A stretch of 64,000 nucleotides of DNA from APNM01 sp040361335 (lineage in GTDB: Bacteria; Pseudomonadota; Gammaproteobacteria; Nevskiales; Salinisphaeraceae), in the NCBI RefSeq assembly GCF_040361335.1, contig NZ_APNM01000008.1, forward strand, positions 121,766 through 185,765, written 5' to 3'. This document shows positions 1 through 8,366 of this stretch, piece by piece. Every line of letters starts with the position of its first letter. The first letter of the stretch is position 1. The notes beneath the pieces are model-generated. The model had not been told where the DNA came from, did not search any database, and worked only from the letters and a program-made list of their open reading frames with translations. The translations under genes and the position numbers were made by a program.

Positions 1-672
1 CACGTCGCCCACGTAGATATCGTTGCCCTCGACGTAGCCGATGTAGTTGAGATTGCTGGCGGAAAGGAGGCGGCCGGCGGTCTGGATCTGCTGGTTGCCC
101 TTGATCTCCTCGGAGCCGATATTCAGCAGGCCGACGCGGGGACTGGCGATGCCGTGCACCGCGGTGGCCAGCACCGAACCCATCACCGCGAACTGGAAGA
201 GCTGCTCGGGGGTGCACTCGGCGTTGGCGCCCAGATCCAGCATCAGCGTGTGGCCGTTGCGGGACGGGATCGGCGATATGATCGCCGGCCGGTCGATGCC
301 CGGCAGGGTCTTGAGCACGAAACGGGAGGTCGCCATGAGCGCGCCCGTGTTGCCGGCCGACACGCAGGCATCGGCCTCGCCCGCATGCACCCGGTCCAGG
401 GCCACGCGCATGGACGAGTCCTTCTTGGTGCGCAGCGCCTTGGAGGGCGACTCCCACATGCCCACGACCTCGGAGGCGTGCTGGATGCGCAGCCGCTCGG
501 ATTCCTGCGACCGGTGCTCGGCCAGGGAACGCTCCAGGGCGGGGCGGTCACCGACCAGGAGCAGGTTGAGGTCGGCGTGCCGCTGCAGGGAGGCCAAGGC
601 CGCGGGCACCACCGCGTCGAGACCGTGGTCCCCGCTCATGGCGTCCAGGGCGACGGTAATGCCGGCGCTCAT
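1..672 (-). CDS. plsX: Phosphate acyltransferase PlsX (N-terminal part, gene runs off the window)
   Basis: Makes acyl-phosphate from acyl-ACP for the PlsX/PlsY route into phosphatidic acid; the family is a peripheral cytoplasmic enzyme at the membrane. The 224 N-terminal residues are present out of about 340 usual; the rest lies beyond base 1. The protein opens MSAGITVALDAMSGDHG, matching the family's V-x-DAMGGD start (here DAMSGD, residues 10-15), and later has the SAGNTGALM segment typical of PlsX. The ATG at 672 is 50 bases downstream of rpmF, and yceD-rpmF-plsX is the standard order, so co-transcription is expected. Function is from family knowledge. Confidence 0.95.
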   Translation of the reverse strand, partial: MSAGITVALDAMSGDHGLDAVVPAALASLQRHADLNLLLVGDRPALERSLAEHRSQESERLRIQHASEVVGMWESPSKALRTKKDSSMRVALDRVHAGEADACVSAGNTGALMATSRFVLKTLPGIDRPAIISPIPSRNGHTLMLDLGANAECTPEQLFQFAVMGSVLATAVHGIASPRVGLLNIGSEEIKGNQQIQTAGRLLSASNLNYIGYVEGNDIYVGDV

Positions 673-722
673 GCTCAAGACAAAGACCCGGACGGCGCCG
701 GCGGGGCCGGCGCGCTGGGGAT

Positions 723-902
723 TTACGCGTCGTCGCGCTGCACGACGCGACGGCCGCGGTAATAGCCGTCGCGGGTGACGTGGTGCCGGCGGTGGGTCTC
801 GCCGGTGGTGGCGTCGATCGACAGGGTCGGTCCCGACAGGGCGTCGTGGGAACGCCGCTTGCCCCGCTTCGAGCGCGTCTTGCGATTCTGTTGAACAGCC
901 AT
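723..902 (-). CDS. rpmF: 50S ribosomal protein L32
   Basis: A 59-residue basic protein starting MAVQQNRKTRSKRGKRRSHD, the conserved opening of bacterial L32, with the usual family length. The zinc-binding cysteines found in some L32 proteins are absent, so this is the zinc-independent (C-) type common in gammaproteobacteria. It lies 36 bases after yceD and 50 bases before plsX, the classical yceD-rpmF-plsX arrangement that links ribosome and lipid synthesis. Confidence 0.97.
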   Translation of the reverse strand: MAVQQNRKTRSKRGKRRSHDALSGPTLSIDATTGETHRRHHVTRDGYYRGRRVVQRDDA

Positions 903-938
903 CTTGTTACTCCGGATTCCGTTGTATCGTGCCGCCGG

Positions 939-1478
939 TCATTCGTCCCGGCGGCCGCCGTCCTGCCCCTTCAGCGCCGCCAGGGCGGCAAAGGGATTGT
1001 CGGCCCGCTCCGAGCCCGTCGCCGCCTCCGCGGCGCCGTCGCACTCGGAACGCTCGCAGCGCGCCACCAGCGGCAACGCCAGTATCAGCTCGTCCTCGGC
1101 GAGCGCCGCCGGATCGAGTCCCTCTGCCGGGACCACGACCGGCTCGTATTCCCGCGGCACCCCGGCGGCCTCCTCCTCGTCCGCCACCGCGATCAGCCGC
1201 AGCGGCTGGTCGACCGTCCAGCTCACGGGCCCCAGGCAGCGCTGGCACTGCAGCGTCAACACGGCCCTCAGGTTGCCCGTGATCCGGACCCGGCGCTGCG
1301 GGTCCTCGTCGAATGCCAGAAACAGCGACGCCCGGCCGCTGTCGGGAACCTCGTCGACCAGCAGGTATTCCGCCAGCCGCCGCAGGTCCGCGAGCGCCAC
1401 ATCGCCCGCCACGCTGCCGCCGCCGAGGGCAAGCCTTCTCGGATCGACGCGTTCGGGCAGGCGCTTGGCTTCGCTCAT
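939..1478 (-). CDS. yceD: YceD / DUF177 protein (23S rRNA accumulation protein)
   Basis: A 179-residue DUF177 protein. Members are tied to 23S rRNA accumulation in bacteria and chloroplasts; the mechanism is not settled. Visible features are the family's central cysteine pair CQRC in a LTLQCQRCLGP segment, a second pair in CERSEC near the C terminus, and an acidic middle. It is the first gene of the yceD-rpmF-plsX unit and is divergent from maf. The ATG at 1478 gives the usual family length. The 1479-1640 gap must hold promoters for both directions; I see no clear consensus elements there. Confidence 0.9.
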   Translation of the reverse strand: MSEAKRLPERVDPRRLALGGGSVAGDVALADLRRLAEYLLVDEVPDSGRASLFLAFDEDPQRRVRITGNLRAVLTLQCQRCLGPVSWTVDQPLRLIAVADEEEAAGVPREYEPVVVPAEGLDPAALAEDELILALPLVARCERSECDGAAEAATGSERADNPFAALAALKGQDGGRRDE

Positions 1479-1640
1479 TGGCCCCGGCCGGGCGCTGTCA
1501 TGGCGCGCGATATTAGTGCCACGCGCCGATCAAGTCAAAATCGCCGGCGCCGGACCGCCGCGCACACCCGCGCGGTTGACAACCGGTCGGGCGGCCGTTA
1601 TCCACGCGTTCCGACATACATCCGACCCGGTGACCGCATC

Positions 1641-2228
1641 GTGCCCAGTCCGCCTCCGCTCATCCTCGCCTCCGGCTCACCCTGGCGGCGCCAACTGCTC
1701 GACCGTCTCGGCATCGAATACCGCGTGGTCGCGCCCGACATCGACGAGACGCCGGCGCCGGACGAATCCCCGGCCGCGCTGGTGGAGCGCCTGGCACGGA
1801 CCAAGGCGGAAGCGGTCGCCGAGCGCCATGCGGACGCCGCCGTGATCGGCTCCGACCAGGTCGCCGATCTCGACGGCGATATCCTGGGCAAGCCCGGCAG
1901 CGAGACCGCGGCGATCGAGCAGCTACGACGCCAGTCGGGGCGTCGGGTCATCTTCCACACCGGCCTCGCCGTGGCCGCGCCGGGCCTGCCGGCGCCCCTG
2001 GTCACGCGGGTCATCGTGACCACCACCTTCCGCGAATTGAACGACGACGAGATCGTGCGCTACGTCGCGGCCGAGGACGTGACCGCCACCGCCGGCAGCA
2101 TCAAGTCGGAGGGGCTGGGCATCGCCCTGGTCGAATCCATCGCCAGCGACGATCCCACCGCGCTGGTGGGTCTGCCGCTGATCGCACTGCGGCGCATGCT
2201 CGCCGAGGTCGGCATCGCGATTCCCTAG
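1641..2228 (+). CDS. maf: Maf-family nucleotide pyrophosphatase, YceF type (m7GTP pyrophosphatase)
   Basis: A 195-residue Maf protein; the YceF branch hydrolyses 7-methyl-GTP and related modified nucleotides, keeping them out of nucleic acids. The N-terminal ASGSPWRRQLL is the Maf S-x-S-x-R-R signature, IGSDQVADL carries the catalytic Asp, and SDDPTALVGLPL near the C terminus marks YceF rather than the dTTP-specific YhdE branch. I chose the GTG at 1641 because it sits just before the signature and gives the normal length. It is divergent from yceD, as in E. coli, and convergent with gph across a repeat region. Confidence 0.9.
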   Translation: MPSPPPLILASGSPWRRQLLDRLGIEYRVVAPDIDETPAPDESPAALVERLARTKAEAVAERHADAAVIGSDQVADLDGDILGKPGSETAAIEQLRRQSGRRVIFHTGLAVAAPGLPAPLVTRVIVTTTFRELNDDEIVRYVAAEDVTATAGSIKSEGLGIALVESIASDDPTALVGLPLIALRRMLAEVGIAIP

Positions 2229-2330
2229 GAGGGTGTTTAAAAATGTGGCGCGCAAAGGCAGACCGTAGGCGGGATAAGCGCGCGTTCCCGGTATTCCCCT
2301 GCCGAAGAGCACGACAGTGGAAAGCGCCTC

Positions 2331-3236
2331 GGCAAGCGGCCAGCCGGAACATGGACCACAGAGGCGCACGGAGGCGCACAGAGGGACACAGAGGAAACTG
2401 ACTGTTGTCCCGGAAGCCGCAAAGAAGCCTGCCCCGGACACGAGCACGGTTTTCAAGCGAAAGAGGCGGATAGCCCGTTAAGGTTCGTTGCCAACCCGGC
2501 AGCTCGAGCGCCGGGGCGCTGCGCGGTCGGTGCCGTGCCGGGCCGGGGTATTTGTTTATCCACAGATTACGCCGATTAACGCAGATTGGCCGGGACTGCT
2601 CTTTAATCTGCGTCCATCGGCGTCATCTGCGGATCGTTTCTTCCGAGAACCGCCCGCCAAGGTCCGTTGCCGCCCCGGCAGTTCGGTCGCCGGGGCGCTG
2701 CGCGGTCGGTGCCGTGCCGAGGCAAGGCATTTGTTTATCCGCGGATGGACGCCGATTAACGCAGATTGGCCGGGACTGCTCTTTAATCTGCGTCCATCAG
2801 CGTAATCTGTGGATTCCTTCTTCCGGGAACCACCCGCCAAGGTCCGTTACCAACCCGGCAATTCGGTCACCTAGGCGCTACGCGGTCGGCGCCGTGCCGA
2901 GTCAAGGCGCTTGTTTTATCCACAGATTGACACCGATTAACGCAGATTAATTGGGGCTGCTCTTTAATCTGCGTCCATCGGCGTCATCTGCGGATCGTTT
3001 CTTCCGAGAACCACCCGCCAAGGCCCGTTGCCAACCCGCCAGTTCGGTCGCCGGGGCGCTGCGCGGTCGGCGCCGGGCCGAACCAGGGCATTTGTTTATC
3101 CGCGGATGAACGCCGATTAACGCAGATTGGTCAGGGCTGCTCTTGAATCTGCGTCCATCGGCGTAATCTGTGGATTCCTCCTTCCGGCAAGCGGCTAGCC
3201 AGAACCTCTGCGCGCCTCCGTGCGCCTCTGTGGTTT
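2331..3236. repeat. Outer CACAGAG-family hairpin arms enclosing a tandem array (nested repeat region)
   Basis: The gene-free interval 2229-3342 between convergent maf and gph is filled by repeats. At 2355-2394 an arm reads as four degenerate words (CCACAGAGG, CGCACGGAGG, CGCACAGAGGG, ACACAGAGG). Its reverse complement lies about 850 bases away at 3205-3236. Each arm is preceded by the same 20-base sequence in direct orientation (2331-2350 and 3186-3205, about 18 of 20 identical). The same arm words occur in the elements at 4047-4199 and 55824-56020, where the two arms are only about 100-150 bases apart, so here the loop seems to have been expanded by the inner array. No coding signal is seen; the short open frames here are just repeat units read through. 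Confidence 0.85.
2480..3205. repeat. Four tandem ~180-bp units, each with a long hairpin (CAGATTACGC family)
   Basis: Four head-to-tail copies with period 179-181 bases; the hairpin part starts near 2551, 2730, 2910 and 3091. Within each copy an arm made of the words ATCCACAGATT, ACGCCGATT, AACGCAGATT is followed by a loop of about 20 bases (GGCCGGGACTGCTCTT in two copies) and then the complementary arm ending in ATCTGYGGAT. About 95 bases of GC-rich spacer (around GGTCGCCGGGGCGCTGCGCG) complete the unit. Copies differ at scattered positions, and the arms carry compensating changes (CCACAGATT versus CCGCGGAT), so they are not recent exact duplications. A lone degenerate relative lies at 8875-8955. 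Confidence 0.88.
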
Positions 3237-3342
3237 CATGCCCCGCCACCAAGGCCGGAGGAGCGGTCCCGCACGAACGCAGCCGGCGCTTGATCACGCC
3301 CCATGATCCACGTCCGGATAGCGCCCGAGCCTGGCTTCCGGC

Positions 3343-4032
3343 TCAACCGCTCCGGCGGCCTTCGAGCAGCCAGCACGGCAGCGCCGCTACGTCCGGCAGC
3401 ACGGCCAGGGCGCCAGCCTTGTGAAGCCGGCCCGGATCGTGAACACCGCAGGCCACGCCCACCGCCGGGACCCCGGCGGCCGCGGCCATCGCCATGTCGT
3501 ACTCGGTATCCCCGACCATCAGGGCACGTCCGGGCTCGGTGGCGGTGCGCAGCAGGATGTCCTCCAGCATGTCGGGGGCCGGCTTGGGCACCGTTTCGTC
3601 CGCGCAGCGGCTGATCCGGAAGAACCGCCCCAGGCCGGTCTCGGCCAGGCCCCGGTCCAGACCGCGTCGGCTCTTGCCGGTGGCTACCGCCAGGGTGTGT
3701 CCGGACTCGCGCAGCACCGTCAGGGTGTCGTGCACACCCGCGAACAGGGTCGATCCCGGCCCCGGCGCGGTATAGCGGGCCCGGTAGGCCATCAGCAGCT
3801 CGCGCACGTGCCGGGTCTCCAGCTCCGGGAACAGGCGCGCCAGGACATCGTCCAGACCCAGGCCGATCAGCTCCCGCATCGCCTCGGGCGGACGTTCCGG
3901 CAAGCCGAGGTCGGCGATCGCCTGCTGCATCGCGCCCACGATCTCGGCGGCCGAGTCCATGATCGTGCCGTCCCAATCGAACACGATCAGCTCGATGTCC
4001 TCTAGGTCATCTCTAGATATGCGCTGCATCAT
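3343..4032 (-). CDS. gph: HAD-family phosphatase, phosphoglycolate phosphatase-like
   Basis: A 229-residue subfamily-IA HAD hydrolase; by family it removes phosphate from phosphoglycolate or another small phosphoester in the cytoplasm. Seen: motif I LIVFDWDGTIMDS with both Asp, a helical cap, motif II region LAVATGKSRR, and motif III/IV around ALMVGDTEYDMAMA. An open frame continues upstream to 4071, but that part lies in the adjacent hairpin repeat, so I start at the double ATG 4032/4029. It follows rluC in the same direction, the order seen in Pseudomonas. True substrate is uncertain. Confidence 0.82.
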   Translation of the reverse strand: MMQRISRDDLEDIELIVFDWDGTIMDSAAEIVGAMQQAIADLGLPERPPEAMRELIGLGLDDVLARLFPELETRHVRELLMAYRARYTAPGPGSTLFAGVHDTLTVLRESGHTLAVATGKSRRGLDRGLAETGLGRFFRISRCADETVPKPAPDMLEDILLRTATEPGRALMVGDTEYDMAMAAAAGVPAVGVACGVHDPGRLHKAGALAVLPDVAALPCWLLEGRRSG

Positions 4033-4046
4033 TCCGAAGATAATAA

Positions 4047-4199
4047 CTAACCACAGAGACACAGAGCGCACAGAGGAAGTATCGGCGTATCCAAGGATTC
4101 CGAAGCATGCAGGGGCAATCGTCAGCGCACCCGCATCGACGCCCTCCAGCGGCTTCGCCTTTTTTCACGCTCTGTGTCCTCTGTGTCTCTGTGGTTAAC
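4047..4199. repeat. CACAGAG-family hairpin element between rluC and gph
   Basis: Left arm at 4047-4077 (CTAACCACAGAGACACAGAG, then CGCACAGAGG) and complementary right arm at 4169-4199 enclose a 91-base loop. The outer end supplies the rluC stop codon: on the minus strand the gene ends GGT TAA and runs straight into CCACAGAGACACAGAG. The other end lies 15 bases before the gph start. Transcripts from rluC would therefore carry a long stem between the two genes. Confidence 0.85.
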
Positions 4200-5169
4200 C
4201 TTCATCACGGAGGACGTCGAGCACGGCCTCCAGCTCCGGTGGCAGCGGCGCCGACAGCGTGCGGTCGATGCCCGGCAGCGACAGCGACGCCGCGTGCAGG
4301 AACAGGCGCTTGAGGCCGAGGCCGCGCATGCGGCGGTCGAAATCGCGGTCGCCGTACTTGTCGTCGCCGGCGACCGGGTGGCCCAGGTGCGCCGCGTGCA
4401 CGCGTATCTGGTGCGTGCGGCCGGTGGCGATGGCCACCTCGGCCAGAACGGCGTCGCGGAAACGTTCGCGCGGCACGAACCGGCTGTGCGCGGACTTGCC
4501 TTCCTCGGCCACCGCGCTCAGGCGCTCGCCGCCGATCTCGCGGTCGCGCACCAGGGCCGCGTCGACGTCGCGCGGGCCGCCCTCCCAGGCGCCGGCCAGC
4601 AGCGCCAGATAACGCTTGTCCGCGGCCGGATCGCGCAGGGCGCGCCTGAGCGCCGTCAGCGCGGGCCGGTTGCGCGCCACCAGCAGACAGCCGCTGGTAT
4701 CCCGATCGAGCCGGTGCACCAATTCCAGGTACTCGTCCGGCCGATCGGCCCGCAACACCTCGATCACGCCGAAACGCAATCCGGTCCCGGCATGCACCGC
4801 CAGACCGGCGGGCTTGTCGATGAGGAGCCAGTCCGGCGTCTCTTCGGCCACCGCCGCGCGGACGCGCTCGAGGAGACCGTCCGGCGGCCGCCCCGGATCA
4901 TCCTTGGGCGCCTGCCGCACGGGCGGCACCCGGACCCGATCGCCGACCGCGAGCTTGGTGTGCGGCTTCGCCCGACCGCTGTTGACGCGGACCTGACCGC
5001 GCCGGATCAGCCGATAGACACGCGAGCGCGGCACGCCCTTGAGCTCCCGCAGAAGATAGTTGTCCAGCCGCATGCCGTCGGCGTCGTCACCGACCGTTTG
5101 ATGCCGGACTTGAGGGGCGTCGTGTCCCAGATTACACTCCCGTTTGTCGGCCGGTCCGCCGTGGATCAT
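4195..5169 (-). CDS. rluC: 23S rRNA pseudouridine synthase RluC
   Basis: A 324-residue RluA-family enzyme predicted to make pseudouridines 955, 2504 and 2580 in 23S rRNA. An S4 RNA-binding domain is at about residues 35-90 (RLDNYLLRELKGVPRSRVYR is typical of RluC), followed by the catalytic domain with HRLDRDTSG holding the catalytic Asp, and the GRTHQIRVHAAHLGHP motif. The ATG at 5169 gives the family length (E. coli 319); a longer upstream frame would overlap the rne leader. It is divergent from rne, as in E. coli. The TAA stop falls inside a hairpin repeat. Confidence 0.93.
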   Translation of the reverse strand: MIHGGPADKRECNLGHDAPQVRHQTVGDDADGMRLDNYLLRELKGVPRSRVYRLIRRGQVRVNSGRAKPHTKLAVGDRVRVPPVRQAPKDDPGRPPDGLLERVRAAVAEETPDWLLIDKPAGLAVHAGTGLRFGVIEVLRADRPDEYLELVHRLDRDTSGCLLVARNRPALTALRRALRDPAADKRYLALLAGAWEGGPRDVDAALVRDREIGGERLSAVAEEGKSAHSRFVPRERFRDAVLAEVAIATGRTHQIRVHAAHLGHPVAGDDKYGDRDFDRRMRGLGLKRLFLHAASLSLPGIDRTLSAPLPPELEAVLDVLRDEG

Positions 5170-5420
5170 ATCGCGCTCGCTGACCGCCGGCCTGAGTTCC
5201 GCCACGCGCGCCCCGAGCCATTCCGCGAACGGCATTCGGCGCGCGGCGCAAAGCCTAGCATGCGCGCCCGAACGGCGCGTCGCCGGGCAGGACAGGAAAA
5301 AACAGTCACCAATGCGCTCCCCGAGCCCGATCCAACACCGGTCGTGCACCGCGCCCGCCGCGATCATGCAGGCGTCGGCCGGCCGTGGCTGGGGTCGAGC
5401 GCGACAAGAGATCAAGGACA

Positions 5421-8324
5421 ATGAAACGGATTCTGATCAACGCCACGCAGCCGGAAGAGCTGCGCGTGGCTATCGTGGATGGCCAGAAACTACGTGACCT
5501 GGACATCGAGGTAGGCTCCCGCGAGCAGCGAAAAGCCAACGTCTACAAGGGCCGGATCACCCGCATCGAGCCCAGCCTGGAGGCCGCCTTCGTCGACTAC
5601 GGCGGCGGCCGGCACGGCTTCCTGCCGCTCAAGGAGGTCGCCCGCCCCTACTTCAAGCAGAATCCCGGCCAAGGGCGCATCGAGATCAAGGAGGTGCTGT
5701 CCGAGGGCCAGGAGCTGATCGTCCAGGTCGAAAAGGAGGAGCGCGGCAACAAGGGCGCCGCCCTGACCACCTTCATCAGCCTCGCCGGGCGCTACCTGGT
5801 GCTGATGCCCAACAATCCCCGCGCCGGGGGGGTCTCCCGGCGCATCGACGGCGACGACCGCGCCGAGCTGCGCGAGGCCATGAGCGATCTCACCATCCCC
5901 AGCGGCATGGGCGTGATCGCGCGCACCGCCGGCGTGGGCCGCGCCGCCGAGGAACTGCAGTGGGACCTGGACTACCTGCTCCAGCTCTGGGAGAAGATCC
6001 GCGAGGCCGCCGAGCAGCGGCCCGCGCCGTTCCTGATCTACCAGGAATCCAACGTCATCATCCGGGCGCTGCGCGACTACCTGCGTGACGACATCGGCGA
6101 GGTCATCATCGACCAGCCGGACATCTACCGCACCGGGCACGAGTTCATGGAGCAGGTGATGCCCGGCAACCTGCCCAAACTCAAGCTCTACGAGGACGAG
6201 ACCCCGCTGTTCTCGCGCTTCCAGGTCGAGTCCCAGATCGAAACCGCCTTCCAGCGCGAGGTCACCCTCCCGTCCGGCGGCGCCATCATCATCGATCACA
6301 CCGAGGCGCTGACCACGATCGATATCAACTCCGCGCGTTCCACCGGCGGCGGCGGGATCGAGGAGACCGCCCTCCACACCAACCTGGAGGCGGCCGACGA
6401 GATCGCGCGTCAACTCCGGCTGCGGGACCTGGGCGGTCTGCTGGTCATCGACTTCATCGACATGGAGTCGAACAAGAACCAGCGGGAGGTGGAGAAGCGC
6501 CTTCGCGACGCCGTCAAGGAGGATCGGGCCCGGGTCCAGCTCGGCCGCATCTCGCGCTTCGGCCTGCTGGAGATGTCGCGGCAGCGGTTGCGCCCCTCGC
6601 TGGGCGAATACAGCACCCACCCCTGCCCGCGCTGTCTCGGCCAGGGCACCATCCGCAGCGTGGAATCGCTGGCGTTGTCGATCCTGCGCCTGCTCGAGGA
6701 AGAGGCGATGAAGACCGGCACCGCGCGCGTGGTCGCGCAGTTGCCGATCCCGGTCGGCAGCTTCCTCCTGAACGAGAAGCGCGCGGATATCGCCGATATC
6801 CAGCGACGCTCCGAGGCGGAAATCACCCTGGTCCCGAGCGCCGACCTGGAGACGCCGCATTACGAGATCCGGCGGATCCGCGGCGATCAGCTCGGTGAGG
6901 ACGACAACGACGCGGCCAGCTACAGGCTGCGCCCCGAGAACCTGCCCGAGCCCGAGCCCGAGGCCGAGCGCGCCGCCCCGCCACCGCCGCCGAAACCCGC
7001 GGTCAGCGGCGTGACCCGCAGCGCCCCGGCGGCCGCGGCGACGACCGACAAGAAGACGGCCCGGACCGACGACGGCCCCGGCCTCTGGCAGCGTCTGTGG
7101 GCCCGCATCAAGGACTGGTTCGCCGGCGACGACGACACGGCGAATACCGGCAAGGAGCGTCAACGCAACGAGCGAGCCGGCGGCAAACGCGCCGCCGGGC
7201 GACCGCAGCAGGCTCGCGACAAGAGCCAGGGCGAAGGCAAATCCCGCGGCGGGGACAGCCGCCGGAGCGGCGGCGGCCAGCGCCGTGGCGGCGGTAACGG
7301 CGGAGGCAAGTCCCAATCCGAGCGCCGCAAGCCGCAACAGCGGCGTGGCGACGGCGACGACCGCAAGGACAAGGATAAGGACAACAAGGACAGGGAGAAG
7401 GACAAGGAAAGCCGTAAGGACGACAAGCCGCAAACGGATACTGCCCGCCAGGGCGACGCCGAGAGCAAGCGCGACGGCGGCCAGGACCAGGGCGAGGACG
7501 GCGGCCGTTCCCGCAGCGGCCGCAGCCGCCGGGGCCGGCGCGGCGGCCGGCGCAGACGCGGCGGCCGTAATCGCGGCGGCCAGGCCGCCGGCGAAGCCCA
7601 GGCGAACGACGGCAAGGGCGGCAACAACAAGGCCGGCGACAACAAACCCGACGAGAACCAGTCCGGCGGTAGCCGCAAGCGCGACACCCGGCCGGACACC
7701 GAGACCGGTGATCGAGAGACGCGCGGCGGCGGCAAACCGGCCGGCGATCAATCCGCCGACGGCCCGACCGGCAAGGACCGAGACGATCACCGCGGCAACG
7801 GTCGCGGTGCCAAGACCGGCAATGGCCGGTCCGACAACGGCGAGTCCGGCAAGCCGGCGACAACCGATGGTGACGGCGGCAAGAGCGGCAAGGCACCCGA
7901 CGACGGCGCGGACAAGCGGCCCGCCGCCGAGCGGGACAAGCCCGAGGCCACCGAGCCGACCAGCACGGCGTCGAAGGCGGGTGACGGGAACAAGCACCCG
8001 GAAACCGTGACGCCGGCCGCGGCGAGCGAGACACGAGCGGACACGGATGGCCCCGGAGACCGCCACGCGGCCGCCGCCGGCAACGAAGACACCGGTACGC
8101 AGCCGACGACACGGTCACGACCCGAGACCCGCCCCGAGCCCGCGGAGAAGCCGGACGCCGCGAAGGCGGCGGGCGGCGACAAGCCGGAGGACGACGGGAC
8201 GCCGAAGCAGGTCGAGACCCGGCAGTCGCACGACGGCGAAACGCTCGGCGGTCAGGAGTCGGCCGCCGCCACCGAAGGCACCGAGCGCCGGAACGACGCG
8301 ACGACCGCCTCCGGCGGGCAATAG
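5421..8324 (+). CDS. rne: Ribonuclease E
   Basis: A 967-residue endoribonuclease, core of RNA decay and of rRNA/tRNA processing. It starts MKRILINATQPEELRVAIVDG; the S1 RNA-binding domain spans about residues 38-120; the DNase-I-like catalytic site has Asp301 (TIDINSARS) and Asp344 (LLVIDFIDM); the zinc link is Cys402/Cys405 in CPRCLGQG. From about residue 510 to the end the protein is low-complexity and highly charged, with a Pro/Glu stretch, Lys/Asp runs and an Arg-Gly-rich patch near residues 695-722. This is the usual scaffold half, but I cannot name degradosome-partner motifs in it. AAGGA lies just before the ATG. The 251-base leader shared with rluC could hold the autoregulatory hairpins known in E. 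coli; I did not identify them. Confidence 0.97.
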   Translation: MKRILINATQPEELRVAIVDGQKLRDLDIEVGSREQRKANVYKGRITRIEPSLEAAFVDYGGGRHGFLPLKEVARPYFKQNPGQGRIEIKEVLSEGQELIVQVEKEERGNKGAALTTFISLAGRYLVLMPNNPRAGGVSRRIDGDDRAELREAMSDLTIPSGMGVIARTAGVGRAAEELQWDLDYLLQLWEKIREAAEQRPAPFLIYQESNVIIRALRDYLRDDIGEVIIDQPDIYRTGHEFMEQVMPGNLPKLKLYEDETPLFSRFQVESQIETAFQREVTLPSGGAIIIDHTEALTTIDINSARSTGGGGIEETALHTNLEAADEIARQLRLRDLGGLLVIDFIDMESNKNQREVEKRLRDAVKEDRARVQLGRISRFGLLEMSRQRLRPSLGEYSTHPCPRCLGQGTIRSVESLALSILRLLEEEAMKTGTARVVAQLPIPVGSFLLNEKRADIADIQRRSEAEITLVPSADLETPHYEIRRIRGDQLGEDDNDAASYRLRPENLPEPEPEAERAAPPPPPKPAVSGVTRSAPAAAATTDKKTARTDDGPGLWQRLWARIKDWFAGDDDTANTGKERQRNERAGGKRAAGRPQQARDKSQGEGKSRGGDSRRSGGGQRRGGGNGGGKSQSERRKPQQRRGDGDDRKDKDKDNKDREKDKESRKDDKPQTDTARQGDAESKRDGGQDQGEDGGRSRSGRSRRGRRGGRRRRGGRNRGGQAAGEAQANDGKGGNNKAGDNKPDENQSGGSRKRDTRPDTETGDRETRGGGKPAGDQSADGPTGKDRDDHRGNGRGAKTGNGRSDNGESGKPATTDGDGGKSGKAPDDGADKRPAAERDKPEATEPTSTASKAGDGNKHPETVTPAAASETRADTDGPGDRHAAAAGNEDTGTQPTTRSRPETRPEPAEKPDAAKAAGGDKPEDDGTPKQVETRQSHDGETLGGQESAAATEGTERRNDATTASGGQ

Positions 8325-8327
8325 GCT

Positions 8328-8361
8328 GCGGGGGCGTGGCCGGCGACGCCGGCCGCCCCGC
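8328..8361. terminator. GC-rich hairpin between convergent rne and ptpA
   Basis: An imperfect stem GCGGGGGCG-T-GGCCGGC / GCCGGCC-GCCCCGC around a GAC loop sits in the 42 bases between the two stop codons. Placement suggests a two-way terminator, but there is no T run, so factor-independent termination is not assured. Confidence 0.5.
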
Positions 8362-8366
8362 GATAT

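Noticed and set aside
2488..2950. Short open frames in the repeat region as genes
   Set aside because: They translate the repeat units themselves (the same peptide recurs every 60 residues) with no ribosome-binding site or family similarity.
2480..3205. CRISPR array
   Set aside because: The unit is about 180 bases and the whole unit is repeated, with no unique spacers and no cas genes.
4033..4071. A longer N terminus for the gph product
   Set aside because: The extra codons fall within the flanking hairpin repeat and lack similarity to HAD phosphatases.
5490..8066. An 858-codon open frame antisense to rne, and many other long antisense frames
   Set aside because: GC-rich codon usage leaves few stops in the opposite frames. 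The predicted product has no family features and overlaps a certain gene throughout.
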